Assembly (NCBI GenBank): GCA_039707655.1 | Contig: CM077670.1 | Coordinates: forward strand, 148,842,001-148,906,000 | Source: Elymus sibiricus | Taxonomy: Eukaryota; Streptophyta; Magnoliopsida; Poales; Poaceae | DNA: 64,000 nt | Direction of reading: 5' to 3' | Shown here: in pieces, positions 34,736 to 46,800 of the stretch | Layout of the letters: each line of letters opens with the position of its first letter | Position numbering within the stretch: position 1 is the first letter of the stretch | The notes under the pieces: model-generated | The model's input: the letters and a program-made list of their open reading frames with translations, nothing else | Told to the model about the DNA's origin: nothing | Database searches by the model: none | Made by a program: the position numbers and the translations under genes

Positions 34736-36024
34736 TCAAGAGGTGTGTTTGATTTTTTGAATTGGGCTGAACAGCCTGTTTGCCGTGTTTCAACTTCTGA
34801 ATTGGAAACCATGGCGTGCCTGAAATTTTGTTCTAGAACACGCTGCTTGAGTTGGTAATCATTCTTCGGTGATTTATTCTCTCTCTAATCCGGGACAGAC
34901 GCGGTGATTCTTGTCGGAGCCGTGGCTACGTGATTCTGGTCGGCGTGCATCCATAGTCAGAGGACGCCGAGCCTTCCTCGCTGCCGGCGACATCAGCTCG
35001 TCTCGGCATGAGGTCTGCACGCTTACCTTCCCTTTCTCTCCTATTGCTGAATCTAATGTTCATGCTCATGTTCTTTCGGTCTTGCTCATGTTCATGGTGC
35101 AGCTGATTTCTAAACAATTGAGTGTTTTCCCAATAATTGTTAGAAAAATTGTAGAGCATATTGATAGACAGAGTAAATATACGAAATGTTGAACACAGTA
35201 ATTTTACATACAATTTTTGTATGGTAATTATACATACAATTGGCTAAGGACAAATTATGGATGGAAAATACTGCTCCTCCCAAAATAAAACTAGGAAAAG
35301 TTTCAGGTACCGCTGTGAGGCCTTTTGCTGACAAATTGTAATTTGCAAAGTGAAACCGATGAAAATGTCATAATTAATGACATATAGCTGGTGCGTTATT
35401 TCTTCCGCATAGATTTGCTATTATGGATAAATAACAACATATACAACCCTCATTCTTTGTACACGAACAAGCAAAAATATAGTGGCAGCAACAAATGGAT
35501 GCTCAACCTGTATGTCTACATGGTACAGAAATGAAGATTAACCGTTCAATCTATTGGAAGATTAACCGTTCAATCTATTGATTCAGAGTGAGACAAGGCT
35601 GAAGCAGAATAAGCACATTTTTGTGGTGAGTTCCCTAACCCCCAGACCTAGCATTTTAATTACAAAATTAAGTTTTTGATCACGTTATTTCAGTTTCATT
35701 ATAGACTTCATAATATTTTTTATGCATCAATATAAGGTTTATAATATTTTGTGGAGCAATCAGTTCTGCATAGAAAAGAGATCACCTAAATTAATGACAG
35801 GTTCATCTTATCTTCGATAAAAAAATTCGCCCCCTAATCTTCAGTTCTACTGAGAGTTGCAGAAGGCAAAATTCAGCAAATTAACTCTAAGTAGGTGTTT
35901 TTGGTATTTCCCAATGTAATTAAAAAATTGCTTCTCATAAGATGACACGTTCATTGTCGGGGGAAAAATATTTAGCATGAATGTAGGTGCTTTCATATGA
36001 AGCTGGACAAGTTTACAGTGATCG

Positions 36025-36925
36025 ACCGGATATCATTACACGTGTCAATATGAAGTTTAATGATTTCTGAGAAGATGTTAAAAGTGGACATTTGTTTGGC
36101 ACAATTCAAGCATGTAAGTTATTTACATACTGATTTTTCCCTCCTTTGTTTTAATCTTTTCATTTATATAATCTAACTTTGTCCATCTATTTCTCTTTCT
36201 CTTTTTTTGGGTTATCCAGATTTATACATGGTGGAATTCCAGAAAAGAGGCTTGCCTCATACTCATACTTCAATTGGGCTTAAAGGGAACAATTATGAGC
36301 CGTCAGCCTCCTTCATAGATGGTTTGATTTCTGCTGAGATACCTGATCCTTTGGTTGATCCCCTTGGTTATGCTCTCGTGGATGAATTTATGGTTCACGG
36401 TCCATGTGGAGAACACAAAGTTAAGTGTGCATGTATGAAAGATGGATTGTGGTCCAAACGATTTCCCAAAGATTTTAATGAGCAGACATCGGTTTACGAT
36501 AGAGACTTTCCTGTATATTGTAGACGTGATTTGGGTCACTATGTGTTAAGGAACAAGGGTACAGTTAAGCTGGATAATCGATGGGTGGTGCCACATTGCT
36601 TACGACTGCTTAAAAGAGTCTTAAGTGCACATTAATGTTGAGTGGCACAACAAGACAAATTTGCTCAAATATTTGTTCAAGTATCTCACTAAGGGCCATG
36701 ATGTTGCTCGCATAAGGTTTCAACCTATGGTTGAATGTAGAGCGTTTGTTGCGACCTATGGTCACTATGTTCCTCTGCATCCTGTTGCTATTGGGCTCTG
36801 ACGTGTATTATTTGATTAGGTATAGAAAGGCAAGATGGAGAAGCACATGGCGACCACTTGCTGATGCACCACCAGGTGCCTACATCTGTTCTATGAAATT
36901 GGATGTCCTACCATATAGCTTGAAA
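36025..36925 (+). pseudogene. Helitron Rep (HUH endonuclease) domain fragment
   Basis: An upstream exon (about 36025-36115) reads RPDIITRV, then KSGHLFGTIQA. It is followed by a donor-like GTAAGT (36116) and an acceptor TTATCCAG (36220). The next exon has EFQKRGLPHTH, which holds the HUH histidine pair of rolling-circle Rep proteins. It continues SAEIPDPLVDPLGYALVDEFMVHGPCG, and a Cys-rich stretch (KCACMKDGLWSKRFPKDF), to a stop at 36633-36635. The homology continues in another frame (NVEWHNKTNLLKYLFKYLTKGHD) to about 36720 and then fades. No helicase domain is seen. Rep nicks and rejoins Helitron DNA. This fragment is truncated and frameshifted. Confidence 0.8.
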
Positions 36926-37264
36926 CATCACAGTTGATGATACTCTACATTTATGTTACAGTGCTTGATGTGGCAACAAAGTTTTTTTCCTGGATTTATC
37001 TGATCAAACATATGTTTTTCCCCATGAAGTTATTTAGACATTTTTTTTATGAAGAGCAGCAGTGCTGCTTTTCATTATATTAAGTGAGAAAAATAGTTAC
37101 AGTAATATAATGAAAAGCACATCAAGAGAAGTGGCAAAGCATTTCTTTGGTTATCACCTCTGTTGCATAAGCATTAGAGGAGGCAAGAGCTAGCAAATTT
37201 AATTTGTACGATATGGATCGAGTCACTTTTGTTAGGGATAACATTGATGTGATCACTTATATCT

Positions 37265-37615
37265 GTTTCAGCGGGTCATTTGAAGGGCGCTCATCCACCT
37301 ACAACCCGAGCCAGAGCAGTGCCCACGAGCAGGCAGAACCGCATGAGCCCACGAGCGCGACCAGCGGCATACTCCCACCTCCCGGCAAGCACGGCTGGGT
37401 GGGCGGAGGAGCGGTAGCAACCGCTGCGTCCAGCCAGAGTTTCCGGGAGGTTCTGCTCCTGCCAGGACACTGTGTCGCAGGCCACCTCTTCTCCTCTTCT
37501 GATTGCCACAGTGGATGGACGGGTGCGCGAGGTAGGGGAAGTTGTGGGATGCGGAGGGGGGCGGGGAGGACATTTGTCTACTGTCATTTGTCTACCAGTT
37601 GGCTCATACAAGTGA
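37265..37615. other. GC-rich patch within the inner Helitron, unassigned
   Basis: A GC-rich stretch of about 350 bases lies in AT-rich DNA, with overlapping short frames on both strands and no recognised domain. It may be a captured host fragment. A CAG acceptor-like boundary precedes it (37272). Confidence 0.35.
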
Positions 37616-38245
37616 GTTGACTATGATTCTCCTCTAAACGATACCTGTTTATATTTGTAAATGCGTTATCTGTTGATATGATGATAGTTACAAGGTGAAT
37701 ACACAATGTTAGGCATCTGCTAATGCTACTGGACTCGAGCTCTGGTATGAATTTTTTTGTTCTACATTTCGCTTCTATAGGACTTTTGAGTGCTGTCATG
37801 TAAACTTCGTGCAAGGCTGTGATAGGACTTTTAGTAAAAAGGGATGGAACATGTTTGTGGAACCAAATATTCTTTTATAGGAATCAATGATACAACTATC
37901 TGTAATTTGAATTTCAGCACATATGTGCAGCTATGGATATATTTGTTGCTAATGGTCATTTATAAAGCATCTATCTGTGAATGAATTTCTGAATATTACC
38001 ATAATGTGTATGATAATAGTGGAACACTTCGATTGTGGTTCATGGCAAAACACTTGTGATGATGTTGTTCAACTATTGTATGGCAGTTCCAGTTTGTGTG
38101 TTTGCGTATGCCTAGCCAACCTTGGTTCATGGCAACTGAGTCCCAAGCGAAGCTTTAGAAGCATCATCTTTTTTTAGAAGTTAGAGAAAGAAGACGCGGT
38201 GATACTTTTTCTCCTCCCGGTGCAACGCACGGGCATTTTTCCTAG

Positions 38246-41200
38246 TTATAGATAAAGGAGACAATATTTCCTTTTTTGGTCGGCCACTCCGGAACGCTAA
38301 CGGGCCAACGGCCACCCGTTAGACGTGTCCTTCTTTCTTTAACACGGTAACAGTAATTTCCATCTAATGTCTCATCTACCGGGTGCCATCACACCTTTCC
38401 AAAGTTGGAATGTCCTCACCGTATGATGGCACAGTCATAGTACAGGTTTAGATCTAACCTAGCAGCCGCCGTTTCCTTCCATGTCTTCTACCGTCCTGGA
38501 CCTCCAATCGATTCTAGCACATCGTTCTTCCCTCCTCCAGCTAGACCACAAGGAACGACGCCTTCCAGTTCTTCCCTCCTCTACACATCGTTCTCCATCT
38601 GATCCACCCATCACAAGGTACAGTACTCCATCGACTGCCCTCCACTGATCTTTCAACTTGCACCAACGGCCCCAGTTTGATAGGATGAAACCGTCTAATT
38701 CTGCGTTGTTTCCATGGCACTACATGTACAGGTATTGCCTATTTGTGTGATTTGGAGCAGAGGAGACAACGGTCCATGATAGCTCCTGGCTTCGTATGCA
38801 ACTTCATTGAAATTTGTAGTACCGGGCGAGTTTGACCAAGATCTGATGGATTGATTACTCTCATCACAAGTGCCGATTTCTTTATGTTGATTTGGTACAT
38901 GCATATTTACTTGAACCATTCTTACTATTACACCTCATGTATAAAGTATGAAGCAATGCAAAGTGGCGCAGCTGATCACATATAGTTATCTATGGTTGCG
39001 CAACACAGATTACCGGCGGTGCCGAGTCCAACACCAACTGCTCTGCTGCTTCTCATCGCTGGCCTGTGTATGGCGCCATGCCAGTATGCAAAAACAATCT
39101 TGGTGCCCATATGAATAACTCTCGGTTGAGGTATATGAATCTCCAGTCTGCACATGATCTTTCCTGATTAGGCATAGCAATGCATGCATTGAAGAAATTT
39201 TAATATAATGTAATAAAAGAAACATGTATATTGCTATTTCATCCTGCAAAAGTGGCTCATCCTGTGTGTATGTCTGCATGAACGTGCAGTTTAATTTACG
39301 GTGCATCCTTAAGCGTGTGCATCATGGGAAGATGTGGTCTGACACAGGGAATGTCTTAACGTCTGATGGAGTAGGTATTTGAGTAGCTCCTTTTGTATCC
39401 CGTTAGACTGCACCTATACGTACATGTAGTATCAAAAAAAGGAATCGATGTAGAAGTTATTTATCCATTGAATTTCTCTCATCCTCTGCTACATAAAAGT
39501 CATGAATCAATGTAGAAGTTATTTAACACTAAGGTGCCGGATTAAGGTGTGATGATGATGTTTGTACGTAGTATGCAAAAGTGGATTATAGTGAAGTATG
39601 AATTATTTGTTTTTATTCTTCATGTTTTCTTTCTGTGTCTACTAATTTGTGGTTTGAATGGTTGATTATATTGGCAAAATGCTATTCAAACATATTAATT
39701 TATTGTTGTGGTATTAGTTCCTGGAATTAGTATATATCACTTATTAATAATCTCATTAATTCATAATGTGATGTAGTTTTTCATTATTACCAGTGTGCAT
39801 TAAGATAGTAATGAGTTTCATGTGTTTTTTTTGTAGTTTTCCTATAATTAGTTGATATAAGCATGATCTAATCAAAGAAACTCATTTAGTACGACAGGTG
39901 AAATGCAAGGCGAAACAGAAACTCATTTTGTACGTGCACTAAATTTCACAAATTTATCGAACTCAGGATACAGGTTTGAGAGGTCGGCACAAAATACTCT
40001 TCTGCTCGCACTAGCAACCTCTTGACAAAGAAGTGGTAGCAACAGAAGCACCATTTATTCTAGTGTTGACATGTCAATGTCCATTGCATTGGTCGAAACT
40101 TGGCTCAGGGAATTTCTTATCCTCATTATATAGATGTACCGTGTCTCAGTAGCTGTTTATAAATGAAGTTTAGGACCAACTTATTTCATGCAGGTCGTTA
40201 TTTTCTGAAAGAATAACATTATCCATTATATCTTTATATTTCTATCCATGATACTTTATGTCGTTGTTATCTTGACTGAAGGATATAGAGGCACGAATTG
40301 ATTTAAGGTGAGATTTCTCTTGAGATCTAATTTTGTGCATCATATTTCAGATCAGTATTATGTAACCCAAATATTATAGCATATTATCTTCCAGTGAAAG
40401 GGATAATAAAACAATGGATTCTAGAATATAGATATGCAAACATTAGCACAACTTCAAGAATTTTATTTGAGCTCATGGTCTGTCCATTACCCTTTCAACA
40501 TGATGAGTGGTATATGGCTGCATCGCTGCTATGTTTGTAAAATTTGATGTCAATTTGTATTCTGTTTTATTTCCTTAGGTGTATACTAGGCAAGAAACTC
40601 ATTTGCATAGGCCTATGATTAAGTATTCACATTGTGTTTAGTTGTAGGTTCAATAGTGGCAGGAGATAGAAATGTGAAATGAATAATAGTTTAAAAGACT
40701 TACTCCATTTTAGACACCATTGCAATTCAAATGGTTTAGTTGACATTATGACATGAAATAATTAGGCCTACAATGGAATTGCTGGAAGAAACTAAACCTA
40801 CTTTATGTGAGCATAAGGCCTTAGTGTCATTTAATATTCGGCACATCTACTTCAGGTCAGCTAGCTCCTTCTACGGGGTTTATCATGAGAAACTACACCC
40901 AATTTCAGTATACACCCTCATTTTGGGCTGAGAAGGCTCACATATATATTGTGATCATCTTTTACCGCCAATTAGACCAGAAGTATAGTTATATATGAAC
41001 CGATAAATTTGGGTAGAAATAACTTTCTATCCTGTAAATTACTTGCATTTGTAACAAATAAGTATGGTGTGTCCTCATACAGATTCTTCATAATTCTTGA
41101 CATGTACATATAGGATACCATTATGTTTTATAAAATATCACTCATATGCATGCATTCAACTATCGTTTCATGCAAAGTTCCAATGCTTATTGGATGTTAT

Positions 41201-41829
41201 AATCGACATGTTTGTTCCTTTCTCACTTTTCTTTATTAATTTATTTTTCACTATGGTATATTTCCCAACCAAATGGAATTAATATAGACGTCATAGCTAC
41301 AGTCAATAGTACAGTATTCAATTAAATGATCTTATGATGTACATGTCATTCCACCCAATAGCTTTCTTCATAGGAATTCTCTTGCTGACGATTTGATTTC
41401 ATGAATAATAACTACTTTCAAGCTCACATAGAATAGGAGTTCTCACAGACCAATCATCCAGAGTACAAGGTACTCCGTCCTTACAAACTTCGCATTTTAA
41501 GCCTATTCAACATGAAAGAAGCTGACCTACTTTACTATATAGTACTAACAATGGTTCATAAACTGCATAGGCATGCATTTTTTATATAGGTCAGATAATG
41601 TCTGGGCGTAAAAGAATATGAAATTGCAATTAATATATATGTATGGGGCACAACAAATATACAAGAAAATAAAAATAATATTCATACATAAAAGTATATT
41701 TTCTTTAAAAATATATATCAGTACCAAAATTGAAAATTTTAGGGCGTTCCACATGTGTTGGACACTAAGATAAATCAAAAATCTAAAAATAGTTTGATCT
41801 TTATCCATATGCACTATTAAGAAAACTAG
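38246..41829. other. AT-rich 3' region of the outer Helitron, nothing recognised
   Basis: About 3.6 kb of AT-rich DNA holds only short frames without domains. I see no supported gene or repeat apart from local A/T tracts. Confidence 0.45.
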
Positions 41830-41858
41830 CCGGTGCGAATGCACGGGTTTGCGACTAG
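41830..41858 (+). terminator. Helitron 3' hairpin and CTAG terminus
   Basis: The imperfect stem CCGGTGC/GCACGGG with loop GAAT is followed after 7 bases by GACTAG. It serves as the transposition end signal. Confidence 0.85.
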
Positions 41859-42558
41859 TATCCCTAAGAAGGAACGGAAGCGAGCACTTCGGGACGTCGA
41901 TGCCATAGAGCCTGTAGCCCCGAAGTACAACCCTTGGTCGGCTTACCCAATCACTTTCGACAAGAAGGACCATCCGACCAGTATCCGTCATGGCGGGTCG
42001 GCAGCCTTGGTCCTAGACCCCATTATCAATGGATTCCACCTAACCCGCGTCCTAACGGACGGCAGAAGCAGTTTGAACCTGATCTATGTTGACACTGTCA
42101 GGAAGATGGGCATCGATTTGTCACGAATTAAGCCCAGTAACACCACATTCAAGGGTGTTATACCAGGCGTGGAGGCCGAGTGCACCAGCACCGTAACGCT
42201 GGAAGTACTCTTTGGCTCACCCGGGAACTTCCAAAGCGAGGACTTAACCTTCGACATCATCCCCTTCTGCAGCGGTCACCACGCCTTGCTCGGCCGTACT
42301 GCATTCGCCCGCTTTAACGCGGTGCCGCACTACGCTTATCTGAAGCTCAAGATGCCAGGGCCCCACGGCGTCATTATCATTAATGGTAACACTGAGACCT
42401 CCCTCCGTACAGAGGAGAGGACATCAGCTTTCGCGACCAATTTCCAGGCGGCCGAGGAAGCTGCCCGACGTACAGCACGGCAGGCGTTGCTAAGCTCTTC
42501 AAAGCTTGTACGCACCGGCACCTCGGCCCCCGGCCAACCCCGCGTCGATCCTAAATAG
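41859..42558 (+). pseudogene. Gypsy gag-protease, 3' part
   Basis: The frame resumes directly after the Helitron as IPKKERKRALRD and stays open to TAG at 42556-42558. It contains a retropepsin-like aspartic protease core: NPWSAYPITFDKKDHP, the active-site loop LTDGRSSLNL, and the hydrophobic-Gly phrase HALLGRTAFARFNAVPHYAY. The usual loop is DGG or DTG followed by small residues. Here the second Gly is Arg, which probably abolishes activity. The protease would cleave the Gag polyprotein. Pol does not follow. Confidence 0.8.
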
Positions 42559-43812
42559 GGACGCGCGCTCCCCGGTTCCCCTCTCTTGGTAGCAAGCTAC
42601 GTGCCTCGCGTACATAACTTTGCACTTAAAATTCCATGGGAGACCGAGGAGCAGATATTTAAGAAATGGGTGCGTCATCTTGGAATGGCCGATCACCCGC
42701 ATCCTGGTTATCTTTTTCGGTGGCATATGAAGGCCAACCAGGAATCACATCTTCGGCAGCGTCAAGCAGCCACACTCCGGCAATTACCTCTTTGGGGGCC
42801 CCGTATCTCGGATGCTTTCTACGTAGTCGAGATGGATTAGCCAGGAGTGCTCACCAATCTTCGACTAGACAAGGGATAGTTGTTCAACAGCACAGAGGCG
42901 TAGACGTGCGGCAGGGAAGGCGCTGGGAATAGTCCCCGCTTTTCTAAAGCCCTGTACCAAATACCTCCCATTCTTCTTTTTACATACTCTCTTTATCTTG
43001 TAAGGTTCCTCTTGATATCAGCTCGGCATCTGTGGCTCTGCCTTAATGAATGAAAGAACAGTCCTTTTTTCGGTCTCCACACAAAATTACGTGTCGTTTC
43101 TTCTGTTTTTTGCCTTGTAGCAATATGGATACCGTTAGAAATATATAGATGAGTCCGGTTTTCGACCGGGGGCTCGGATATGAAATCGAGCCTATGTTTA
43201 AGTCCGATATCTATTCGGCTTCTTGGATATTGCATTATATGCATCAGTTTCGAATCGTGATTTTGGTCAATGATTAGGTTGCTCGGCTCCTGTGCTTGCC
43301 TCCTACGTTCCGCTTTGTTCGGCTAGGTGCGCAAAGGGAGAACCACTGCGATTGTGCTTCCAGCTTGGCCTGGTCAAGCAGCTCAGTTGGAGAAAGCCGA
43401 AAATCGACTGTCATGATAAGCGTAAACTGGTCGGCTATCCAAAGACACTGTCAAACTATAAGCCGTTTGTGGTTACACCGTGATAAATGAATGGTTCTTG
43501 TTATACGAACCGAGGTGTTCTAACCGGTGCACATCGGCGTGTTAGATCACCACTACACCGGGGGCTAGGTCAACTAGCACAACTTTTTGAACTCCTATGG
43601 CCAAGTGAAGGATATAAAGCCACTATGGTCCGATTGCCTCGTTTCGTAAATACGCAACTGCCCCTGGACACCGAGACGTCGGCTAAGGGTTTACGCGTTT
43701 TGACGGAACACCCCGCGTAGTATCTACAGAGGGGGCAGAAGCCGACGACCGGCCTCTTTCAGTATAAACGGTCACAAAGGAATAAATAAACACGTCGGAT
43801 GCAAACGATTAA
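42559..43812 (+). other. Gypsy spacer between protease and antisense gene (pol missing)
   Basis: A short frame at 42586-42840 (YVPRVHNFALKIPWETEE) may be a remnant of coding sequence, but I do not recognise it. The rest is non-coding. No reverse transcriptase motif (FGLxNA, YxDD) or integrase motif appears. The spacer is interrupted at 43813 by a solo LTR. Confidence 0.5.
43808..43812. repeat. Left 5-bp target duplication of the 4.85-kb solo LTR
   Basis: ATTAA is repeated at 48665-48669, exactly flanking the LTR. Confidence 0.88.
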
Positions 43813-46800
43813 TGTAACACCCCAAGAGTGATGCCTACCATATTGTAACCTCAACCATGTTGCCATGTATGGATTTCCATGTTCACATGATATATGTTGC
43901 TTCATCATCTTGGTTTTTGCATGTCATTTCATTTTTGCTGGCATATGAATCCTTGTGTTATTTATGTGCATTGCATTCATCATAAATGTTGTGTGCTCAT
44001 TCCATATATTATGTGTGATCATCCCCTACTTGCTATCCCTCCCAATTTCATTGTGGTGCCACCCATGCATGATCATCTCCATCATCATCATCTTCTTCTT
44101 CTTCTCTTCAAGTAATTCATGTGGTCATTATTTCTGTTACAGATTAATGTCCACTATTTTCCTATAAATCCTACACCCTGCCATTTAACTCTCCGCCAAA
44201 TTTCAGCTATTTTCGATGTGGTTTGGTTGGGTTCAAAAATGCATCACGTTTGAATGCAATTCAAACTTGGTTTATTTTTCTATCTCTAAAAATGCCCAAA
44301 CCAATTTATTCAAATACTACATAAATCTATGGTCAAGGGGATATTTTCATATCTCTCAGATCTCTCTCCAAAATCCCTGCACTTTTCTGTGTTCTATTTC
44401 CTGTCTGGGGGAATTAAAGAAAAAGGAAAGCAGCAGCAGTGTAGCCCAGTAGTGGAGCAGGGGCCCAGCAACAGCGCCCGCAGCCCGCCAGCCGCACGCG
44501 CCTCCGTTTCTCACCAGCGAGCCAGCGTACCCCCGCTAGCCCTTTGACACGTGGCCTGCCCGGTCCCGCCTGCCAGCCGATGGCTACAGGACACCCGCAC
44601 CTGACCTTTTCTTCAAGCTCGTGCCCACGCCATGGGGACCGCGGCCGAGAGCGTTGTGAGCTCGCACGACTCGTCCCCGGCCTTATCTACACCTCTCCTC
44701 TCGTCGGGAGCCTTCTCATCCACTTCTTCTTTCTCTCTCCCACGAAACCCTAGGGAAGCCTCTAGATCGAGATCCAGGCAGTCCCCGACGGCGCCCGAGT
44801 GCACAGCCATGGCGCCGCCATGATCCACGACCTCCCAAGCCCCTGAGACCTTGTCCGACAAGTTCCCCAACGTCGTCTCCTTTGTCTATGTCCACTCCTT
44901 CTCCGCGGGACGCCAAGACTGAGACGTCTTCTTCCTCTTCCTCTGCATCGGTCACCGCCGCGTCTCCGTCGATTCCGGCCGACTCCGACCTCCTCCCGGT
45001 CAACGGAGCTCACCTCTGAGATTCTGGTGAGCATGCGATCCCCTCCAGCCCTTCTCCTCCCTCGTTTGTGCACCGTAGCACCGTTTTCGCCGAGGACCCG
45101 AGAACTTCGCCGCGGGACCTCGTCGCCGACGAGCCTTCCGTGCCTCCTTCATTCCACGCGTAGTGCCAGTCAGTCCGCCTCTCCGCGTAGGCCTGTTTCC
45201 GCTCCCCCACCGCTCATTTTGGTCACCGGAGTCCGCTCCGGCAGTACCTCCACTGCGTCGGCCTCGTCGCCGGCCGGTACTCCCCCGTTTCCTCTACTTG
45301 TTGCACGTGCGCGCACCACCACTGTCAGATCCGTCCTCGACGACATAGATTAGATGGGCCGTTCCGTTTCGCCTCGCAGCCGCGTCATCGTCTGGCTCGC
45401 TGTCCAGCGGGACCCACTAGACGGTGCGGGGTTGTGTTTAGTAGCAGTGCGCCTCCTCTCTTATCGAGCGCACACTAGCTAGTCCTTTGGTCCTGTTCGC
45501 TGCATAACGAGAGCGCAGCGCGGGTTCGAGTCCCGGCTGCCACAGGGGATTTTCCCCCAATTTTTACTCCATCCCGTACCACTGACATGTGGGCCCGCGT
45601 GGACCCACTGTCATACTCATCTCACGCTGCCAAGTGGCTAGGCCCACTTGTCGTCCTCCTTTCCCCTCTTTTCCTTTTATTTCTTTTTCTGTTTTATTCC
45701 GTTTTTGGAATATTACATTTCTGACATGCTTCCGTTTCTGGTACTTTCCTTATCGGGCATATTCCTTATCTGGCATATCTGATAATTCCAATTTTGGCAG
45801 CAAATTTTTGATGGCATTGTAGCACTTTTCCTCTAGATGAACATATGCATATTTTATATCAAAATGGGGTACAAAAATCCAACTAATCCAACTGTTGTAT
45901 TAATTCTGTCATTTGAGCAAGTTTGGGTGCATGTCATTTTGCATAACTTGTCATTTTGTGATTTTTGTGTGATTTAATGCAAGCATCATATGGATAAACT
46001 TTGTATATGTTTTAGGAGCATTTCCATGCCTACTTGCCCCTGGTATTTTTGCCTTGCCATGATAAACTTGTTAGAGCACTGTCACAAGCTTGCAAACATG
46101 CCATGATATTGTTGCTGATTCCACATGCTGAAATATTGCCAAGTCTGAAATTGCCTGTTATAAAACTTGTCATTTTGTCTTGATGCAAGCCATGAATGTG
46201 TAGCTCCTATGGAGATGCCCATGTTTCATGATTTGGTCTCCATGATTTGTGCTACCATGCTGTGTATTTTGATGCCATGAAAAACCCTATAGCATAATTA
46301 TTTCTTGCCTCCAACATGCCATCATTTTAACTCTGTGCATTTCATTAAGTCACAATCCGTAACAGCATCTTTGCATCTTGAAGCCTCCATTCCAATTAAT
46401 CCTTGGTGCTAATGAACTTGAACCTTCTGGATGAAATGTTGTGCATCCATCTTACTACGGCCACATTTCATGAATGAGCATTTTCGTGTACTGTAGCTTG
46501 CTGTTTTGATATGTGTAATATGACATGTTGCTGTTTATGGCAGATTGCATTGTATTTTGTTTTGCTCGCCGTTTGAGTTCTATGCATACGTTTTTCATGA
46601 TCTTTGTATCCATTTCATCTAAATTCCCATTCTTTCCAGTGGCATGCTTGGAATGCCAAGATTTTGCCCCTATCTTGTTCTACTTCCTGTTCATCACCGA
46701 TTCCTTCCCGAAACCGTTTCTTTCGTTCCGGTAGAACCGTAACTCCGATCGAGACGTTCTCTATATGCATTTGTGGTAGAATTGAGTGTAGGATGTGATT

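Larger units (their letters stand above)
33940..38245 (+). mobile_element. Second Helitron-like unit, nested or fused (left end uncertain)
   Basis: The 3' end is clear: a hairpin CCCGGTGCAACGCACGGG (38216-38233) followed by CTAG (38242-38245) and T. The hairpin is close to that of the outer Helitron. The left end should lie near 33940-33990, where a TCTTTACCTAATATAATA phrase and GAAAACGTTTCGTTxxG repeats (34077 and 34154) resemble Helitron 5' regions. I could not find a start with the required A before TC, so the left coordinate is approximate. It includes a Rep-domain remnant (36025-36925). Confidence 0.6.
31786..41858 (+). mobile_element. Helitron inserted at an A|T site in gypsy gag
   Basis: The element begins TCTATACCTTTACTAATTA and ends CTAG. 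A 3' hairpin, CCGGTGCGAATGCACGGG at 41830-41847, lies 11 bases before the end. Upstream is A (31785), downstream T (41859), and there is no target duplication, all as expected for a Helitron. Removing it gives GTC ACG CAT ATC CCT, which restores the gag frame exactly. The element is 10073 bp and composite: it holds tandem repeats (31852-32360), an inverted-repeat element (about 32600-33870), and a second Helitron-like unit with a Rep gene remnant that ends at 38245. The element's own long 3' part (38246-41829) has no recognised gene. Confidence 0.9.

Noticed and set aside
45478..45546. Functional tRNA gene
   Set aside because: T-arm and B-box are good, but no acceptor stem or standard anticodon arm could be paired.
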